A DNA stretch of 64,000 nucleotides from Sorghum bicolor (GCF_000003195.3 NC_012870.2:30248477-30312476), one strand, 5' to 3'. Counted from the stretch's first letter, positions 1 through 11,906 are shown. Notes: generated by a model not told the origin, from the sequence alone. Numbers and translations are program-made.

Positions 1-131
1 GTATATAATTCTCATTAATGTTAAAATGAATCTCACAAAGTAGCGCATGGACCTCTTGTTGTAGCTTCTTTTGCACGTCTATGTGTAACCGGTCCATCGA
101 TGACTTGGGCTGGCGTCGGTGTAGGTAAAAC

Positions 132-1448
132 TTAAGTGGTTGTAGCTTGATTTGGAGCTTGTGACATCTTGCTTGCTGGTATGGTCATATCATCCTCCCC
201 CTCTTGAAAAGGAGTCGTCCTCGACTCGTCCAATCCAAAGAATGGAGATAAATCGGTGACGTTGAAACTTGTACTCATATTTTGTGGAGGCATCCATTCA
301 TGAACAGCTTTGATCTTATCCTCATCCACCTCCACACCATAATCTGAAACAACAAAGCCAAGAAAGACTACCTTGTCAGTGCAAAATGTGCACTTGTCAA
401 GGTTAGCATATAATTTTTGCTCACGTAGGGCAGCAAGCACACTTTGGATATGCTCAACATGTTCATCAAGAGACTTGCTGTAAATTAACATATCATTAAA
501 GTAAACCACAACAAACTTGCCAATGAAAGATCTAAGCACATGATTCATCAATCTCATAAAGGTACTTGGTGCATTAGTCAATCCAAAAGACATTACTAAC
601 CATTCATACAACCCAAACTTGGTTTTAAAAGTTGTTTTCCACTCATCTCCTTCTCTCATTCTTATTTGGTGATAGCCACTTCTCAAGTCAATTTTAGTGA
701 AAATTATTGCACCACTAAGTTCATCAAGTATATCATCAAGTCTAGGAATAGGATGCCTATATCTTACTGTGATATTATTAATAGCTCTACAATCAACACA
801 TATTCTCCATGAACCATCTTTCTTAGGGATTGCACAAGGTGAAAGACTTTCCTGCACATACCCTTTTCTTATCAATTCTTCCACTTGTTGCTGAATTTCT
901 TTTGTTTCCTCCGGATTGGTGTGGTATGCAGCTCGGTTTGGAAGTGAAGCACCAGGAACAAGGTCAATTTGATGTTCAATTCCTCTCTTAGGTGGAAGCC
1001 CCGGTGGTACCTCCTCTAGAAAGACATCCTCATATTCCTGTAACACATTAAAAATAACACTTGGCAAAGTAGAGGATAAGTCGTTAGTGGAAAGAAAATT
1101 TTCCTTGTACAGGAGTACAAAGAATGTGGCATCGGGTTCACTCAATTCTTTTAAATCCCCCTTCCTAGCCATCATAACTAATCCCTCTTTTCCCTTTGTC
1201 TTGGTTGTTTGCGGCTGTGGGGTTTTATTTGGCTTTGGAAACACTCTCTCACTATTTTTGTGGGTCACTCGCAAGTGGTTCTCGCTCTCTCGCTGTTTTC
1301 TTTTTAGATCATCCTTCAAAATCTCCTCCGGTGTCAAAGGAAGCAAATAAATTCTCTCTCCTTTGTATATAAAAGCCAGCTTGTTGGTTCTTCCAAAGAT
1401 CTGAACATCATGATCATATAACCATGTCTTCCTAGCAGCAGTTGGCAT
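132..1448 (-). pseudogene. pol fragment: RT with RNase H and integrase deleted
   Basis: The 438-codon frame starts in the protease C-terminus (WLYDHD, about residue 9) and runs through a linker into a Ty3/gypsy reverse transcriptase (about residues 150-390: KKDGSWRICVDCRAIN, KIDLRSGYHQIRM, MSFGLTNAPSTFM). The catalytic YxDD box reads VYFNDML, so the first aspartate is asparagine and activity is unlikely. Five residues usually found before KKDG are missing. Soon after VDEDKIKAVHEW the frame jumps directly to the polyprotein tail (FNVTDLSPFF, then an acidic EGEDD stretch). The RT end, RNase H and integrase are therefore removed without losing the frame. The tail sequence is repeated at 4793-5018. 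Confidence 0.85.
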
Positions 1449-1856
1449 GCTTGCATTGGCACCACATCACACTCCACATGATCATTATACCTCCCAATAC
1501 AGAAATGAACTGTCACAACATGGTTCACACGCAGCGCACCACAATCATTCAGCCACTGCATCTTATATGGATTTGGATGACGCCTTTGTTTTAACTCCAT
1601 TCTATCAACCAATTCTTGGCTAGCAATATTGTTGCAGCTGCCATTGTCAACTATAATTCTACACAATTTTTCTTTGATCATGCCTCGAGTGTGGAAAAGA
1701 TTGTGTCGCTGCCCATTCTCTTCCTTTGCAGCAGTAACACTAAGTACACAAAGAGAAATAAAGCAATTGTTATCACCTTCATCGGGTTCGATCTCATTAT
1801 TATTGCTTGCATAATCCTCATCATATCTTGGACCTTCTTCCTCATGATCACTTTAG
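1334..1856 (-). pseudogene. retropepsin-like protease, frameshifted into pol
   Basis: The 115-codon frame at 1681-1334 contains IIVDNGSCNNIAS, matching the family's active-site loop (normally D-G-G-S or D-S-G), followed by CDVVPMQACQLLLGR, the second conserved retropepsin block. Coding similarity continues upstream to about 1856 as an acidic stretch in the same frame, ending near FHTRGMIKEKLC. Immediately after LLGR the frame shifts, because the expected continuation (W-L-Y-D-H-D) lies in the frame of the downstream pol piece. At least one indel near 1425-1448 therefore breaks the polyprotein. Whether asparagine after the catalytic aspartate is tolerated is unknown. Confidence 0.8.
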
Positions 1857-1860
1857 ATTC

Positions 1861-3149
1861 CTATTCACCATTCTCATTCACAATCATGGTCCTCCTACTG
1901 GGACATTGTGCAGCAATATGTCCACGACCATGGCACTTGTGGCACATAATTTCTCTACTACGTGCAGATGAAGTATTAGCTGAAGAAGCAACAGTTGGGG
2001 CTGCTGCACTTGTCGCAAGACGCTGCTGATTTGCAGGAGATGATGTTGTAGAAACCACCATCTTCGAAGGAGCATTAGATGAAGAGGGCCTAGCTGCAGC
2101 ACCTTGGGACCGTCCCCCACCGAAAGAAGTGTTGGACTGCTGCTTGCATAAGATTTTCCACGTGTCTCGCTGAATTTTTCTTTCAGTGCGCATAGCTTGA
2201 TCAACAAGGTCTTGCAAAGTATGGTATGGAAACATCTCAATAAAACTAGCAATTTCCTCATTGAGACCACCCAAAAATCTTGCCATTTTTGACTCTGGAT
2301 CCTCTCTAATTCTAGCCCGTACTAACAGTAGCTCCATCTCCTTATAATACTCATCAACTGATCTCTTTCCTTGGTTCAACATTTGTAACCTATTGCGAAG
2401 GTCACGCTGATAGCTTGATGGTACAAATCGCCTTCTCATCACTTGCTTCATCTTTTCCCATGTGTTGATATGTTCATGGCCCAACACAAGTTGATTCTCT
2501 TGTATCTGATTCCACCAAGTCAGAGCATAACCAGAGAATTCCACTAAAGCAAGATTAACATGCCTCTGATCAAAGAGATTATGCACTCTAAAAATTTGAT
2601 CACACTGCTCAGCCCACTCAAGATATGCGTCTGCATCCTCTCTTCCAGTGAATTTTGGGATACTCAACTTGACACGAGCAATGCTGTCTGGATCTTCCCT
2701 ATTACGATGACCATGATGATGCTCTCTATCTCCATGATCAGCATGCCGCCGATGATCATGGCGCCGCCTATGCAACCCATCATTTGCAAAGGGATTCTCA
2801 TCAGACCCCTCTTGGTGATCAAAGTTATCAAATTCTTTATCATCAAAATGAACACGATGGCCACGACCATGTTCATGAGCTCGTCCTCCATCTTGGCCAT
2901 GATGACCAGCCCGCCTGCCACCACCACGACCATCTCTGAAACGATCGTGTCCTGCATCAGAATTTTTAGCACCAGATTCATCATATTGATGCTAAGGAGC
3001 CCTCCGCGCATCTGCAGGTATGCGTGCATCAAGCATCCTCTCCATGGCCTGCAAGAGTGAGTCTGCCATTTGGCGCAACTCAGCCCGTGCAACAGGGGGT
3101 TCTTCTTCTCCATGACGATCACCACGAATACTTGAGTCGGATCCTGTCA
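1861..3149 (-). pseudogene. gag with CCHC zinc knuckle, one internal stop
   Basis: The frame opens with ATG at 3149, runs through an Arg/His/Asp-rich N-terminal region, and is interrupted by TAG at 2992-2994. It then continues in the same frame to 1861. The capsid-like part (about 2690-2150) carries KFTGREDADAYLEWAEQCD, LALVEFSGYALTWW and a PSSYQRDLRNRLQML segment, as in plant Ty3/gypsy gag. Near the C-terminus C-H-K-C-H-G-R-G-H-I-A-A-Q-C is a complete CCHC nucleic-acid-binding knuckle. Gag would form the particle that packages the RNA. The start choice rests on the first ATG downstream of the leader; the single stop makes this copy non-functional unless read through. Confidence 0.85.
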
Positions 3150-3798
3150 TGTTAGCACTAAAGCAAAATATAGTGGAATGGGTAGATTTGTGGAATCACA
3201 CAACCTCACCTCTTACTTACCAATGCTCTTTTCTGTTCTCAAGGATAGTGAATTGTGCTAGTGTGGCAGCTCAACAGAAGTGATTCCGAGGTCGCAAGGA
3301 TTACAAGTCGAATGTCCTGGTTTCAGTTTTTGGTGGAGCTATAGGTGGCTAAACAAGGGAGGCTACGGTACTGAAAATCAAGTGGTTTGATGGGATCAAC
3401 AGATATAATGTTGCTGGTATATAAATTACCAAGAATTTGAATACGTAAACAGAATTTTTCAGTAAACAAACCGCAATACAACCCCTTTCCTCTTCTTTTA
3501 CTTTTCTTTTGGATCTTTCTATCTCTCTTTTTTCTCTGAACTTTTTTCTCTGATTTTTTAACTCATTTTTATACTAACAAGGGTGCGCATACAAATGAAA
3601 CACGATACAAAATATATAAAGATGGTGACTAGCAACTTGATAAACACAAAAACACAAGATAACAGTACCGTCAAAGGGCTTTAGGATTTTTTTGGGGCCT
3701 TTTCAGTGGACTATAGGTGATGAACAAAACAATAACAAATGATAGATAAACTAAAGGTAAATATGTGGATGATTGTGAGACCTACCGTGACAAAAAAA
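3150..3798 (-). other. 5' leader of element H, non-coding
   Basis: This stretch lies between the gag start and the primer-binding site and has no supported coding frame. It is A/T-rich with homopolymer T runs (about 3481-3560) and would be the untranslated leader of the genomic RNA. Confidence 0.6.
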
Positions 3799-3810
3799 GC
3801 TTTGATACCA
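3799..3810 (-). other. primer-binding site, tRNA-Met type
   Basis: On the minus strand this reads TGGTATCAAAGC, one base from the usual plant initiator tRNA-Met primer site (TGGTATCAGAGC). It sits two bases inside the LTR edge, which fixes the element's orientation and its LTR boundary. Confidence 0.85.
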
Positions 3811-3812
3811 GT

Positions 3813-4772
3813 TGATAGGTACCGATATGAATCGGCACGAGGGTGGCCTGATCTTCAAGACAGTAGATCAAAAGAACAAGGATAACTCGCTACAAACAGC
3901 GGGTAACTAGCTTTATACCCGACAAAGGTTGGATGCGACCAAGCGACGGGGAGAGAGGCACCAAAACCGCGAAGACTTCGACTCGATCTCCGAACGACCG
4001 CTGAACCACAATCCAGAACTAATCCACACAATACGGCGCAGCCAAACGGAAGCCATAGAGCACGAAGTAGGAGAACCCAGAGGATTCACTTTACAAGTCC
4101 AAGAAGAACAAGAAAGAACAAATGTTGAGGAAGGCACCAACAGCGTGGCTGCAATATTATGTAGTTTATCAAAGGATCCAAGGTTCCTAATAGCTTAGAG
4201 GTAGGGAATATTTATACTAGAAACAACCCTCCTAGATAGGTATAAAAACGAAATAGAGTTTTTGAGGGAAGGCAATGTGAAAGGTCCACTCGGAATGGAT
4301 TCTCGAACTGGCTTCGTGTGACTGTTAGCATCCAGAGCAGTTTCCAATAAACTGACCATAACTTCTTATTGGGAAGTCCAAATGATGAACCATTTCTTGG
4401 GTGTGAAACTAAACTCAAAGGGGTTTCTAGCAATGTATGCCATCTAGCACGAAACATTGTAGATTGGTATAGTTTTACTTGGCAAGTTGTACCAATATTC
4501 TGTCACGACAGACTGTTGACCTTCTGAGCAGTCTGTACTAATTCTGGTCTGCAGGCAATATAAAGTATCCAAACTGGTCTCCACTAGATTCATTGGAATG
4601 TAGACTCGACAAACTTTCCAACAAGTCCTCATGTGCCTTCATAGCTATTGTGAGTAAAAAGTTATGAAGATTTCTTTGCACTAGTCCGTTCTTAACTCCA
4701 CTGGTCCGTTTTTGACTCTTCTAGTCTGTTTTGCTAGTCTGTCTTTTGGGACTTGCACTGGTCCGTTCTTCA
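3813..4772 (-). repeat. LTR of element H
   Basis: The LTR is bounded on its inner side by the tRNA-Met primer site and on the other side by the pol tail. On the minus strand it would run from TGAAGAACGG to CCTATCA, giving TG...CA ends. The outer boundary is inferred because the second LTR lies outside the window. Near 4680-4770 there are four or five short repeats of a CTAGTCYGTT or CTGGTCCGTT motif, typical of U3 enhancer-like repeats. Confidence 0.6.
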
Positions 4773-4792
4773 GGATCCGATTCATCCTTCTC

Positions 4793-5018
4793 TTATTCTA
4801 TATACCTGAGTACAATCAAGGTATAACACTTAGGTAGTATATAATTCTCATTAATGTTAAAATGAATCTCACAAAGTAGCGCGTGGACCTCTTGTTGTAG
4901 CTTCTTTGCACGTCTACGTGTAACCGGTCCATCGATTACTTGGGCTGGTGTCAGTGTAGGTAAAACTTGAGTGGTTGTAGCTTGACTTGGAGCTTGTGAC
5001 ATCTTGCTTGCTGGCATG
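4793..5018 (-). pseudogene. pol C-terminal tail of the neighbouring tandem copy
   Basis: The minus-strand frame encodes ASKMSQAPSQATTTQ and then a basic GPVTRRRAKKLQQEV segment, ending at a stop at 4793-4795. The same tail is encoded at the end of the RT fragment at 132-184. The piece is cut at 5018 by insertion of element A. About 10 bases of the continuing sequence (GTCATATCAC) are found at 13791-13800 after A's target duplication, before a junction to element B. Confidence 0.8.
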
Positions 5019-6242
5019 TGTTGACAGTCCTTAAGTACCAAATATAATCATCAAATAAATAAAGAAAAGGATCCAAATGCAACCAACACCCAGACTTAGG
5101 GTTTTATCTGACAGATTTCCACAAGTTTTGGTGTTTGTCTATTTTTGCAGGGGGTTATCAGGAAATACAGAAGAAAGGACCACACGTCGGGTTTACATAG
5201 AGATATTAATGTGCCGCGCAATTTTCTATCATCTAGAAGACTCCAGAAGCCACGGGAACGAACGGGAAGGTGATCGGGCTCGGGGGCAGGGCGCCCGCCC
5301 TCCCCCTAGGGCGCCCACCCTGTCCTAGAGTCCAATCAGGACTGTCTTCGGGGATTATGCTCCACCGACCTAAAGGATCAAGGATAACCATTCAATCAAT
5401 ATCGGTTTGATCCGACGGCCTAGATTCACTTGAGGGGACTATATAAGCAGACCCCCTGGCCCCTGGAGGAGAACAAGTTCATCATAGAGTTGAGAGGAGC
5501 CCTCGAAGGATTACCTCTCCTCTAAATAGACTTAGGGCTTAGCATCCAATGTGAGTAGAATTAGATCTTATAGTTTCTACTAGATTGAGAGAGATAGAGT
5601 GAAGGTGTAGATCGGAGGAAGCCCGGCCTCTCGGTGTCTACTCTGAGGTTGTACCTTCGGGATCAAGTTCTCCTAACCCAAAGCTTGCTCCTAGGATTCT
5701 TCAGTAATTCGACTTCTAAATTCTAGTAAGTTCTTGTTTTATTGTTCTTTGGTTTATGAGTTTACTTTAATCTCTTCCGGTTGAGTTTAGAGTAATCATT
5801 GCTATCGTAAACATGGTGTTTGGGCTAGGGTACTCATAGATATCCCCTGACTAGCTGGACCGTAGTAGTAGCGAGGAACGTGACATTTTCCGAGTTACCT
5901 TTGCAAACCATATCTCGTTAGCAGGAAGGATAGGGTTTATAGGTGCAGGTTGAACATCCTCTGTGGTGTCGAGATTCTGTTAGCCTCCCCAATAGAACAA
6001 TAGATCATCCTTACCAAGGTTAGAACGAGACTACGGTTGCAGTCTTCTCTATACATCGCTCACATCGAGAAACATTCTTTGTAGCCTAAAGGTAGTAGCA
6101 ATAGATTTGGTTAGTCAGATGCACGCTTTCTCCCAGTGGTAAAAATATAAATACGATACTCTGGATAACCTCCCGGGTGAAATTCTCACCGATATCCGTG
6201 CGCTTGCGGATCATTTCCTGATGGCGTTACCAAATATCAACA
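5019..6242 (+). repeat. 5' LTR of element A
   Basis: 1,224 bp, TGTTGACAG at the start and ATCAACA at the end. A TATA box (CTATATAAGCAG) lies at 5439-5450, about 150 bp after a GC-rich block containing GGGCGCCC-type words (5285-5325). Relative to the 3' LTR it keeps about 17 bp near 5947 that the 3' copy lacks. Confidence 0.95.
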
Positions 6243-6250
6243 AGCATTTC

Positions 6251-6268
6251 TGGCACCGTTGCCGGGGA
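6251..6268 (+). other. primer-binding site, tRNA-Asp type
   Basis: Reads TGGCACCGTTGCCGGGGA, eight bases after the LTR. Elements D, E and C have the same site with the consensus TGGCGCCGTTGC; here one G is A. This primer type is known for Athila-lineage elements. Confidence 0.85.
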
Positions 6269-6329
6269 GAAAGACGGTTTGCTGAGATAACTTTAAGTCT
6301 TGCTATTATCTTGTATTCTACTTTTATAC

Positions 6330-7140
6330 TTTTATTATTTTATCTTTTTAGTTTTTCTATCGATAACTTAAATTCCATACCTATTACTGAATTCTTTGCA
6401 CCTTTAGAGACCAGCCACAGACCATGGGAGTCAATAAGTCCTGCCCCTAATTATGATCTGTGTCCGGAGTTGATTGCAATAGGTCAAAACCATCCCTTTT
6501 CTATAGCTGAGGTCCTATCTTTTAATAAAAAAGATAATGAACTTTTAGCTACACCTAGGGAATCTGTTAATTTCTATATAAATTCTGGTTTCAACCTAGC
6601 CCTACAAGATCATGTTTTTTCTCGATATTTTCACATTGGTCTTAATCATATAACCTTTGGTAGAGTCTTTCTTTCTTTATCTATTAGTAAAGGACGGTAT
6701 GTCTTCATTTGTGGACATCCTTCTTGCACTAGTCTTCATAAAAAATTCCTAGAGATAGAAAAGGAATCATCTCCGAGACGAGGAAAGGAAGTTTCAATAG
6801 CCGATTTCCAAAACATTTCAATCCCATGATTCGGCTATCCAACCCAAACTAGTAGTGCTCCAAAATCATCTAAGAGAAGAAGAAATTCTACCTTTGGTAA
6901 TTCATTTTGGGATGAGCTTAAACTTCGTGCTTCATAAGAGACCTTTGAGTGCATATAGTCTGAACCTTCCTAAGAAGGGATCTCTTAGAAAGCATCTCAA
7001 ATCCAATCCCTTTGATGGACATCTAGAAAGACTCAAGGATGGCATCTTAAGTGATGCAATAGAAGGAGAGTGAAGCCATTTAGAAGACAATCTCATCTTC
7101 TCCCCTTCTACATCCACTTTTGATGACTCATTTGAACCTA
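6330..7140 (+). pseudogene. gag remnant of element A
   Basis: The open frame at 6221-6829 begins inside the LTR end, so its nominal start is not meaningful. From about 6390 it aligns by eye with the gag of element D: an N-terminal RPWES/PWESS block and a LIAIGQN/LIAMIQN block, then a jump of roughly 80 residues straight to EVLSFNKKDNE, which matches [11 protein letters not shown] in D. The deleted part is the core of the gag domain. Downstream (6855-7140) fragments continue in other frames. No functional product is expected. Confidence 0.75.
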
Positions 7141-7283
7141 TCTTTAAACCCATCCTTGAGCCTAATAATTTCTACTGTGCTCTTTCTCTTGAACCTCCCG
7201 ATGATCCTATGAATCTCTCTAGACATCCCATGCATAAAAGTCACCAAGACCACAAGGAGGATCGAGAAGAGCAACATCAATGG

Positions 7284-8125
7284 CCGTGGCGGAGCCAGGA
7301 ATCAAAACTTGGGTATTCCCATCGATAACTGAAGTCACAAGAACAATCCAATAATAAATTGTTCAGCAAATCAGCACTAAATTATGCATGAATCAAACCG
7401 ATAACTAATAAAAAACTTACAAAAAATTTTAATGTTGCTTTTTGTTCTTCATTTTGCAAACCAATAGCAATATCACTGGCTCACTGCAACATTATGTCTC
7501 TGATTCTTTGAACCAATATTTGCAACCAAAAATTCAAGATTTAAGAAGGCAAGAAGCCAAGAACTGAACTTGAGTAGAAGATAACCTATGCTGTGTGCTC
7601 GCAGCCGCCCCGCCGTTAAGCAGCTGCGGCGTCGCTCGGTCGCTGCTCAGTGCTCAGCTGCTGGCTGCGCCGCTATGGCCTTGCGCTTGGCCTGGCCGCG
7701 CGTGCGGCGAGAGCCGCTGGAAGCTGGACACCGCCTCGCCTCCTCGCCTCGCCACTCGCCAATCGCCACCGGCCGCCGCGTGCCTAGGGTTGCCGACCGC
7801 CGCGCGCCGAGGAGCCGAGCAGACTGCCAGACCGACCGTGACGAAGGATTGAAGAGTCAAGAGTGGGTGTCGGTGTCCAGCAGATGAAGGGAATTGAGGT
7901 GGATGCAGGTTAATGGGCTGATTGGGCCGGCCTGGGATTGGGAGGTGTTCGAAGGCAGGCCTAATGGCCGTTTGATTTTCTTTTTTGGGCTCAAATCTTT
8001 GAAAATACCACAGAATAACACCTTATACATATATATATACATGGACATATACGTATCTATTAAAAGGTGTACAAAAATAGTTGGGTATTCCCGGGTACCA
8101 GGGAATACCCCTAGATCCGCCTCTG
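7284..8125. mobile_element. non-autonomous hAT-like element, 842 bp
   Basis: An 8-bp duplication ATCAATGG flanks it (7276-7283 and 8126-8133). The ends are imperfect inverted repeats: CCGTGGCGGAGCCAGG on the left and, read inward, CAGAGGCGGATCTAGG on the right. Eight-base duplication with CAGRGGCGGA-type ends is characteristic of hAT elements. The word GGGTATTCCC occurs near both ends. The middle (7590-7850) is strongly GC-rich and differs sharply in composition from its surroundings, so it may be captured genic DNA. No transposase is encoded. Confidence 0.85.
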
Positions 8126-10080
8126 ATCAATGGCTAGAAGGCATTAAAAATCCATGTGCTTTCACAATTGAATGGATGGATAAAACAAACTTGAGAGACA
8201 ATCCTAGAGGAATTTTAAGCATTCATGAAGAATCATCCTTGGAGTTTGAGAATGAGAGAAACAACAGTGAGCATGGAAGTTATTTCATAAATACCTCACC
8301 AAGTCCTTGCTCATATAAAACATCTTCCCAATCAATTGGTCTCTCCAACCTTACCACATTTGAGATCTCCATCCCCCTCTTCCTTTCTATTTATAAAAAC
8401 TTTAAAGGAGCGGTTGTCGATGCATATGTCTGTAATAAATATTGCAGATCTCATTGAGTTGATTGATGGTTTCCTAAGGACAAGCTTAGTGTCCTAAAAC
8501 AAGCACTTATCAGATCGTGACATGAACTTCTAATTATTTGCAACATTGCCTTGTGTATTGAGCATATAAAGATAATTGTAGAAATATTCCTTCGGGTATT
8601 CGTGTCACTAACCTTTCTAGGATTGGAGCAAGAAGATCCGAGGAATGACAAGCGCAAGGTATGGCCAACCAATCATCATGCAACATTGAATTAAATTCAT
8701 CCAATCTTGAATTTTGCAAAATTCAAGCTTGGGGGAGTACTTTACATAAAAACATCATTTGCCATGTTGCTATGTTGGTTGTCCTTACCTTTGAGACATG
8801 CTCAATTTGTTAAATACTAATCACACTACTTCATCTCCACTTGAGTAGATCTCTATAAAAGCCATCATGCTACTTATGTTTATCTTAGTAAGTGTTAGTT
8901 TGGAAGTACTGTACATACTTCTATTGGCTTTTAAATTAAGCGTGGTGTTTAGGTTAAATAGCCTTCCTTAATCTGATTAGACATGGAGTCTAGTTTGGTT
9001 ACTGAACTAAAAACTGCTTGAGTATGCATTGGTATATTTTGTCGGACTAACCCCTGTAGGAAAACTTTCAATATCAACCTGGGAAGTCCTGAGATACAAA
9101 CTCACATTGGGGATAAAGGAGACACATGAAGTTTAATGATTTGCACAAGGAAGACATAGCTCATTCATCATAGAGAGATGATCCATGGAACGAGACACAG
9201 AATGCCACAAACACAGTGCACAACCGCTAAGAAAGGAAAGCTTCCACAAGGTGAGATGGTACCATCACTCTTCAATTAAGGTAACATCTTAAAGTACTTG
9301 ACTATCACTTTTATAAGCTTCTCCTTGGTTCTGGCGTTCATATAAGATAAAGAGACAAACATAAATTAACCAACCCAATTAATTCAATATGTTTAGTCCT
9401 TTAATCTTTGTTCTTAGTACTACCTTCGTGATCCCGCACTCCTAATCATATAAGCTAAAATATTGCACATTCAATCTTTGGAAGATATAAACAAAACATA
9501 AATGTAGATAGATTATCTTTCCATTAGGTCGAGCAATCTGATCTGACAAATGTTTTAAATGCTACACTCATAATCATATTATCCATCAACTTTGTCTTGC
9601 TCACTATGCTTAAGGTTAGAGAAGAACAAATACACTTTTGGTTCTGTTGGTGTTTTTCACCAACAGGGCCCATGCACTTGATCTCTGCCTTGTCTTTATG
9701 AGTAGGTACACTTCAAGCAAAACTTGAAGGAGTTTTACAACTCCCAGATTCCACCATGTGAAGGACTTGGATCTACGAGCACAAACACACTGAGCAGGAT
9801 GCTGCCAATGCCGCACCTCGAACTACTGGACAAACGGAGAACATGGGTGACACCGTATCAGAAGTACAGATGTCAAGGCCCACACCTAATCAAATGATGC
9901 ACCTAGAGGATGAACATGGATGACCCTAGTGTTCCAAGCATCAAGTGCACAATCAACGGATACTCTTTTCAGAAGACACTCTAAGACACCGGATCTGACG
10001 TCCATGGCCGCAGTCACTTATCAGCTCCTGCATAGAACCATGCCCCTACAACCAACATACATTCAGCTCCAGATGATTTT
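8126..10080 (+). other. non-coding interior of element A
   Basis: No supported gene. The first few hundred bases (8130-8450) are short scrambled gag-region pieces. A polypurine-like word CAAGCTTGGGGGAGT occurs at 8724-8738, resembling the real tract at 12563. Confidence 0.5.
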
Positions 10081-10082
10081 TA

Positions 10083-10256
10083 GGTCATTGACATGGGAGA
10101 AGACGAGTATGATCCACCCACCATCCTTGGAAGACCGTTCCTCAACACTATCAAAACCATCATTAGAACCAGAGAAGTCCACATGCAATTCCCCTCCGAA
10201 GAAGGCGACGCAACCGAAACCAGAGGAGGCAAATCATCAAGGACGGATGGGAAGAC
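10083..10256 (+). pseudogene. protease C-terminal remnant of element A
   Basis: In one frame the sequence reads VIDMGEDEYDPPTILGRPFL and then NTIKTIIRTREVHMQFPSEE. The ILGRPFL block and its acidic lead-in correspond to the second conserved block of the retropepsin of Athila-type elements (compare ILGRPFLSTAN in E). The catalytic loop upstream is not recognisable, and no RT follows. Confidence 0.75.
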
Positions 10257-10259
10257 TAC

Positions 10260-11726
10260 AAAGGAGATGTAATAAGGTCCAAAGATATACATCTTGAACA
10301 GGATTGTCCTGAGGAGACCGTAGCACCGAGTCAGGTGTGGAGAGAGAAGATAGTTATACACGAAGAGGAGGCGCCATCTGAACCACCGACTACGCCATCC
10401 AGCGAATCCCAGGACGACTAAGAAAATGGAGAGTCCCGTTTGGAGGACTTAAAAACACCGAACGCCTTGCCAAGAGGTAAACTTGGTAGTTATCCTTTTC
10501 ATTTCAATTATTTAAAATAGTTTGCTTAGTTAATCAGGTTCATATCATCTCGAAAAGAAAATAAAAATGTTAAAAATAGTAAGCCCCATGTGAGTATGCT
10601 CATGGCATAAAACCCATAGGTACATTCACTGTGGTGGCATAAAATAAATATGTTTTCATCTTACAATAAAAATATAAAAATAATAAGTGCATGATCCTAC
10701 TAAATAAATAACATTTATTGAGGAGGCTCAACATGATAAAGCCTAGATATTTATGCTAACATCTAATCAGTTCCACAAAGCTTTGTTGTCTATTTGAGCT
10801 CCACAGAATTCAAGGATCAAAGAAGACTAGCAGGCGGAGGACATCTTAATCGCTGTCAGGGTGTTGCCGACATTCAAATACACCTCCGTCACCTGCTAGC
10901 TACATTAGAAGAAATTACGTCAAAATCCAGCTTGGGGGAGAACACCCCCATTTATCCAGCTAAGTGTTTCTACTCGCGTTTATACTTTACTCAAATAATA
11001 AAAAGATGCATAATCATAAAAACCCAAATAAATATTTTGTGCTTTTATATATATCTTTGCTTAGTTTGCTAAATAAATAAATAAATAAATAAGGTTTGCT
11101 GTGAACCCTTATGATAAGCTCTCACATGGAAATGATGAATAGTTGCTCTGCCATGACTAGTTCTTAAAATTGAAATATCTCTCAAGTTTAGGCATAACTG
11201 TTATAATTTAAACCTGCTCTAAACCTAAACTTGTGGGAAGAGTACTTGATCTAAAGTCTAAGTCGTTAACGGATATGATATGGGAACGTTGAGCTGTTGT
11301 TTATCTATTCCTAGAGAGGCTAGAATTCTGGAGAATTTTATCTTTGAAAATCTTTAAAATAACACATGATGAGTTCCTATATGATGAGAGTTTAAATTCC
11401 TACCACAACCATATATACGTGCTTGCTAGATTTTGACCACACATTTACTTTTTACTGCTTATGAGTATTAAGTGTGGTCAAGCTGTGTAGACCCTTAGGA
11501 GCTTGTCATGCGGTTAAAATCAAGATTCACTTGCACGTTCACTCACACATGCTACTTCTACTCTGGAAGTACGCATCCACATACATCCACTCACTTCCAT
11601 CTCTAGAGCCACCCAAAAGTATTCTACTCCTAATCCGGGAGAGAATAGCCAAAAACATATCTGTTTTTCCCTATGAAATAAATGCTCGAGTTATCTTGAT
11701 TACTACCACTTGCTATATTATTTAAG
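10260..11726 (+). other. 3' non-coding region of element A, upstream part
   Basis: No supported gene. It contains another polypurine-like word (AGCTTGGGGGAG, 10929-10940) and an ATAA/AAAT microsatellite (about 11069-11092). Confidence 0.5.
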
Positions 11727-11906
11727 GAGATAAGTGCTCTCTAAAAAAAAAGAGGATACGAGGAAATAAAAAGGGGCAAGTGCCCGGAACCTCGAAGAAA
11801 AGAAAGAGTGAGACGAGAGGTAAAAATGGACAAGTGTCCGACAGTAGAATTAGGGGTACAAAGATACCCACCTGAGAGAAAAGAAAAAGAAAATATAGAG
11901 CATCTC
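11727..11906 (+). other. conserved multi-hairpin element, copy in A
   Basis: From outside in: a long-range stem GAGAT...GCTCT (11727-11740) with AGAGCATCTC (11897-11906). Then a stem CGAGG (11759-11763) with CCTCG (11790-11794), enclosing GGGC-AAGT-GCCC (11774-11785). Then GGAC-AAGT-GTCC (11828-11839), a linker CAGTAGAATTAGGGG, and GGGTA-CAAAGA-TACCC. Elements D and E have the same order with compensating base changes, so this looks like a conserved RNA fold of the 3' untranslated part. Its role is unknown. Confidence 0.7.

Larger units (their letters stand above)
1..5018 (-). mobile_element. Ty3/gypsy chromovirus-type element H, partial tandem
   Basis: Read on the minus strand the order is: pol tail (5018-4793), LTR (about 4772-3813), primer site, gag, protease, RT, and a second copy of the same pol tail (184-1). 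Bases 1-184 and 4836-5018 match almost base for base, so one LTR lies between two copies of the pol 3' end. That is the signature of an LTR-internal-LTR tandem made by unequal recombination. The left copy runs off the window. The right copy is cut by element A at 5018 and resumes for about 10 bases after 13785. The RT resembles the CRM/Reina-like branch of chromoviruses from my memory of the family; the clade is an inference. The copy is dead: gag stop, pro/pol frameshift, altered RT active site and loss of RNase H and integrase. Confidence 0.85.

Noticed and set aside
5077..5328. Open frames inside LTRs (also 12685-12867, 26593-27042, 35718-35984, 43806-44225)
   Set aside because: They repeat from LTR to LTR, lie in the promoter and leader regions, and have no domain similarity. 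They are chance frames in conserved LTR sequence.
6251..6268. tRNA-like sequences at the primer-binding sites
   Set aside because: Only 12-18 bases complementary to tRNA 3' ends are present. They are primer sites and not tRNA genes.
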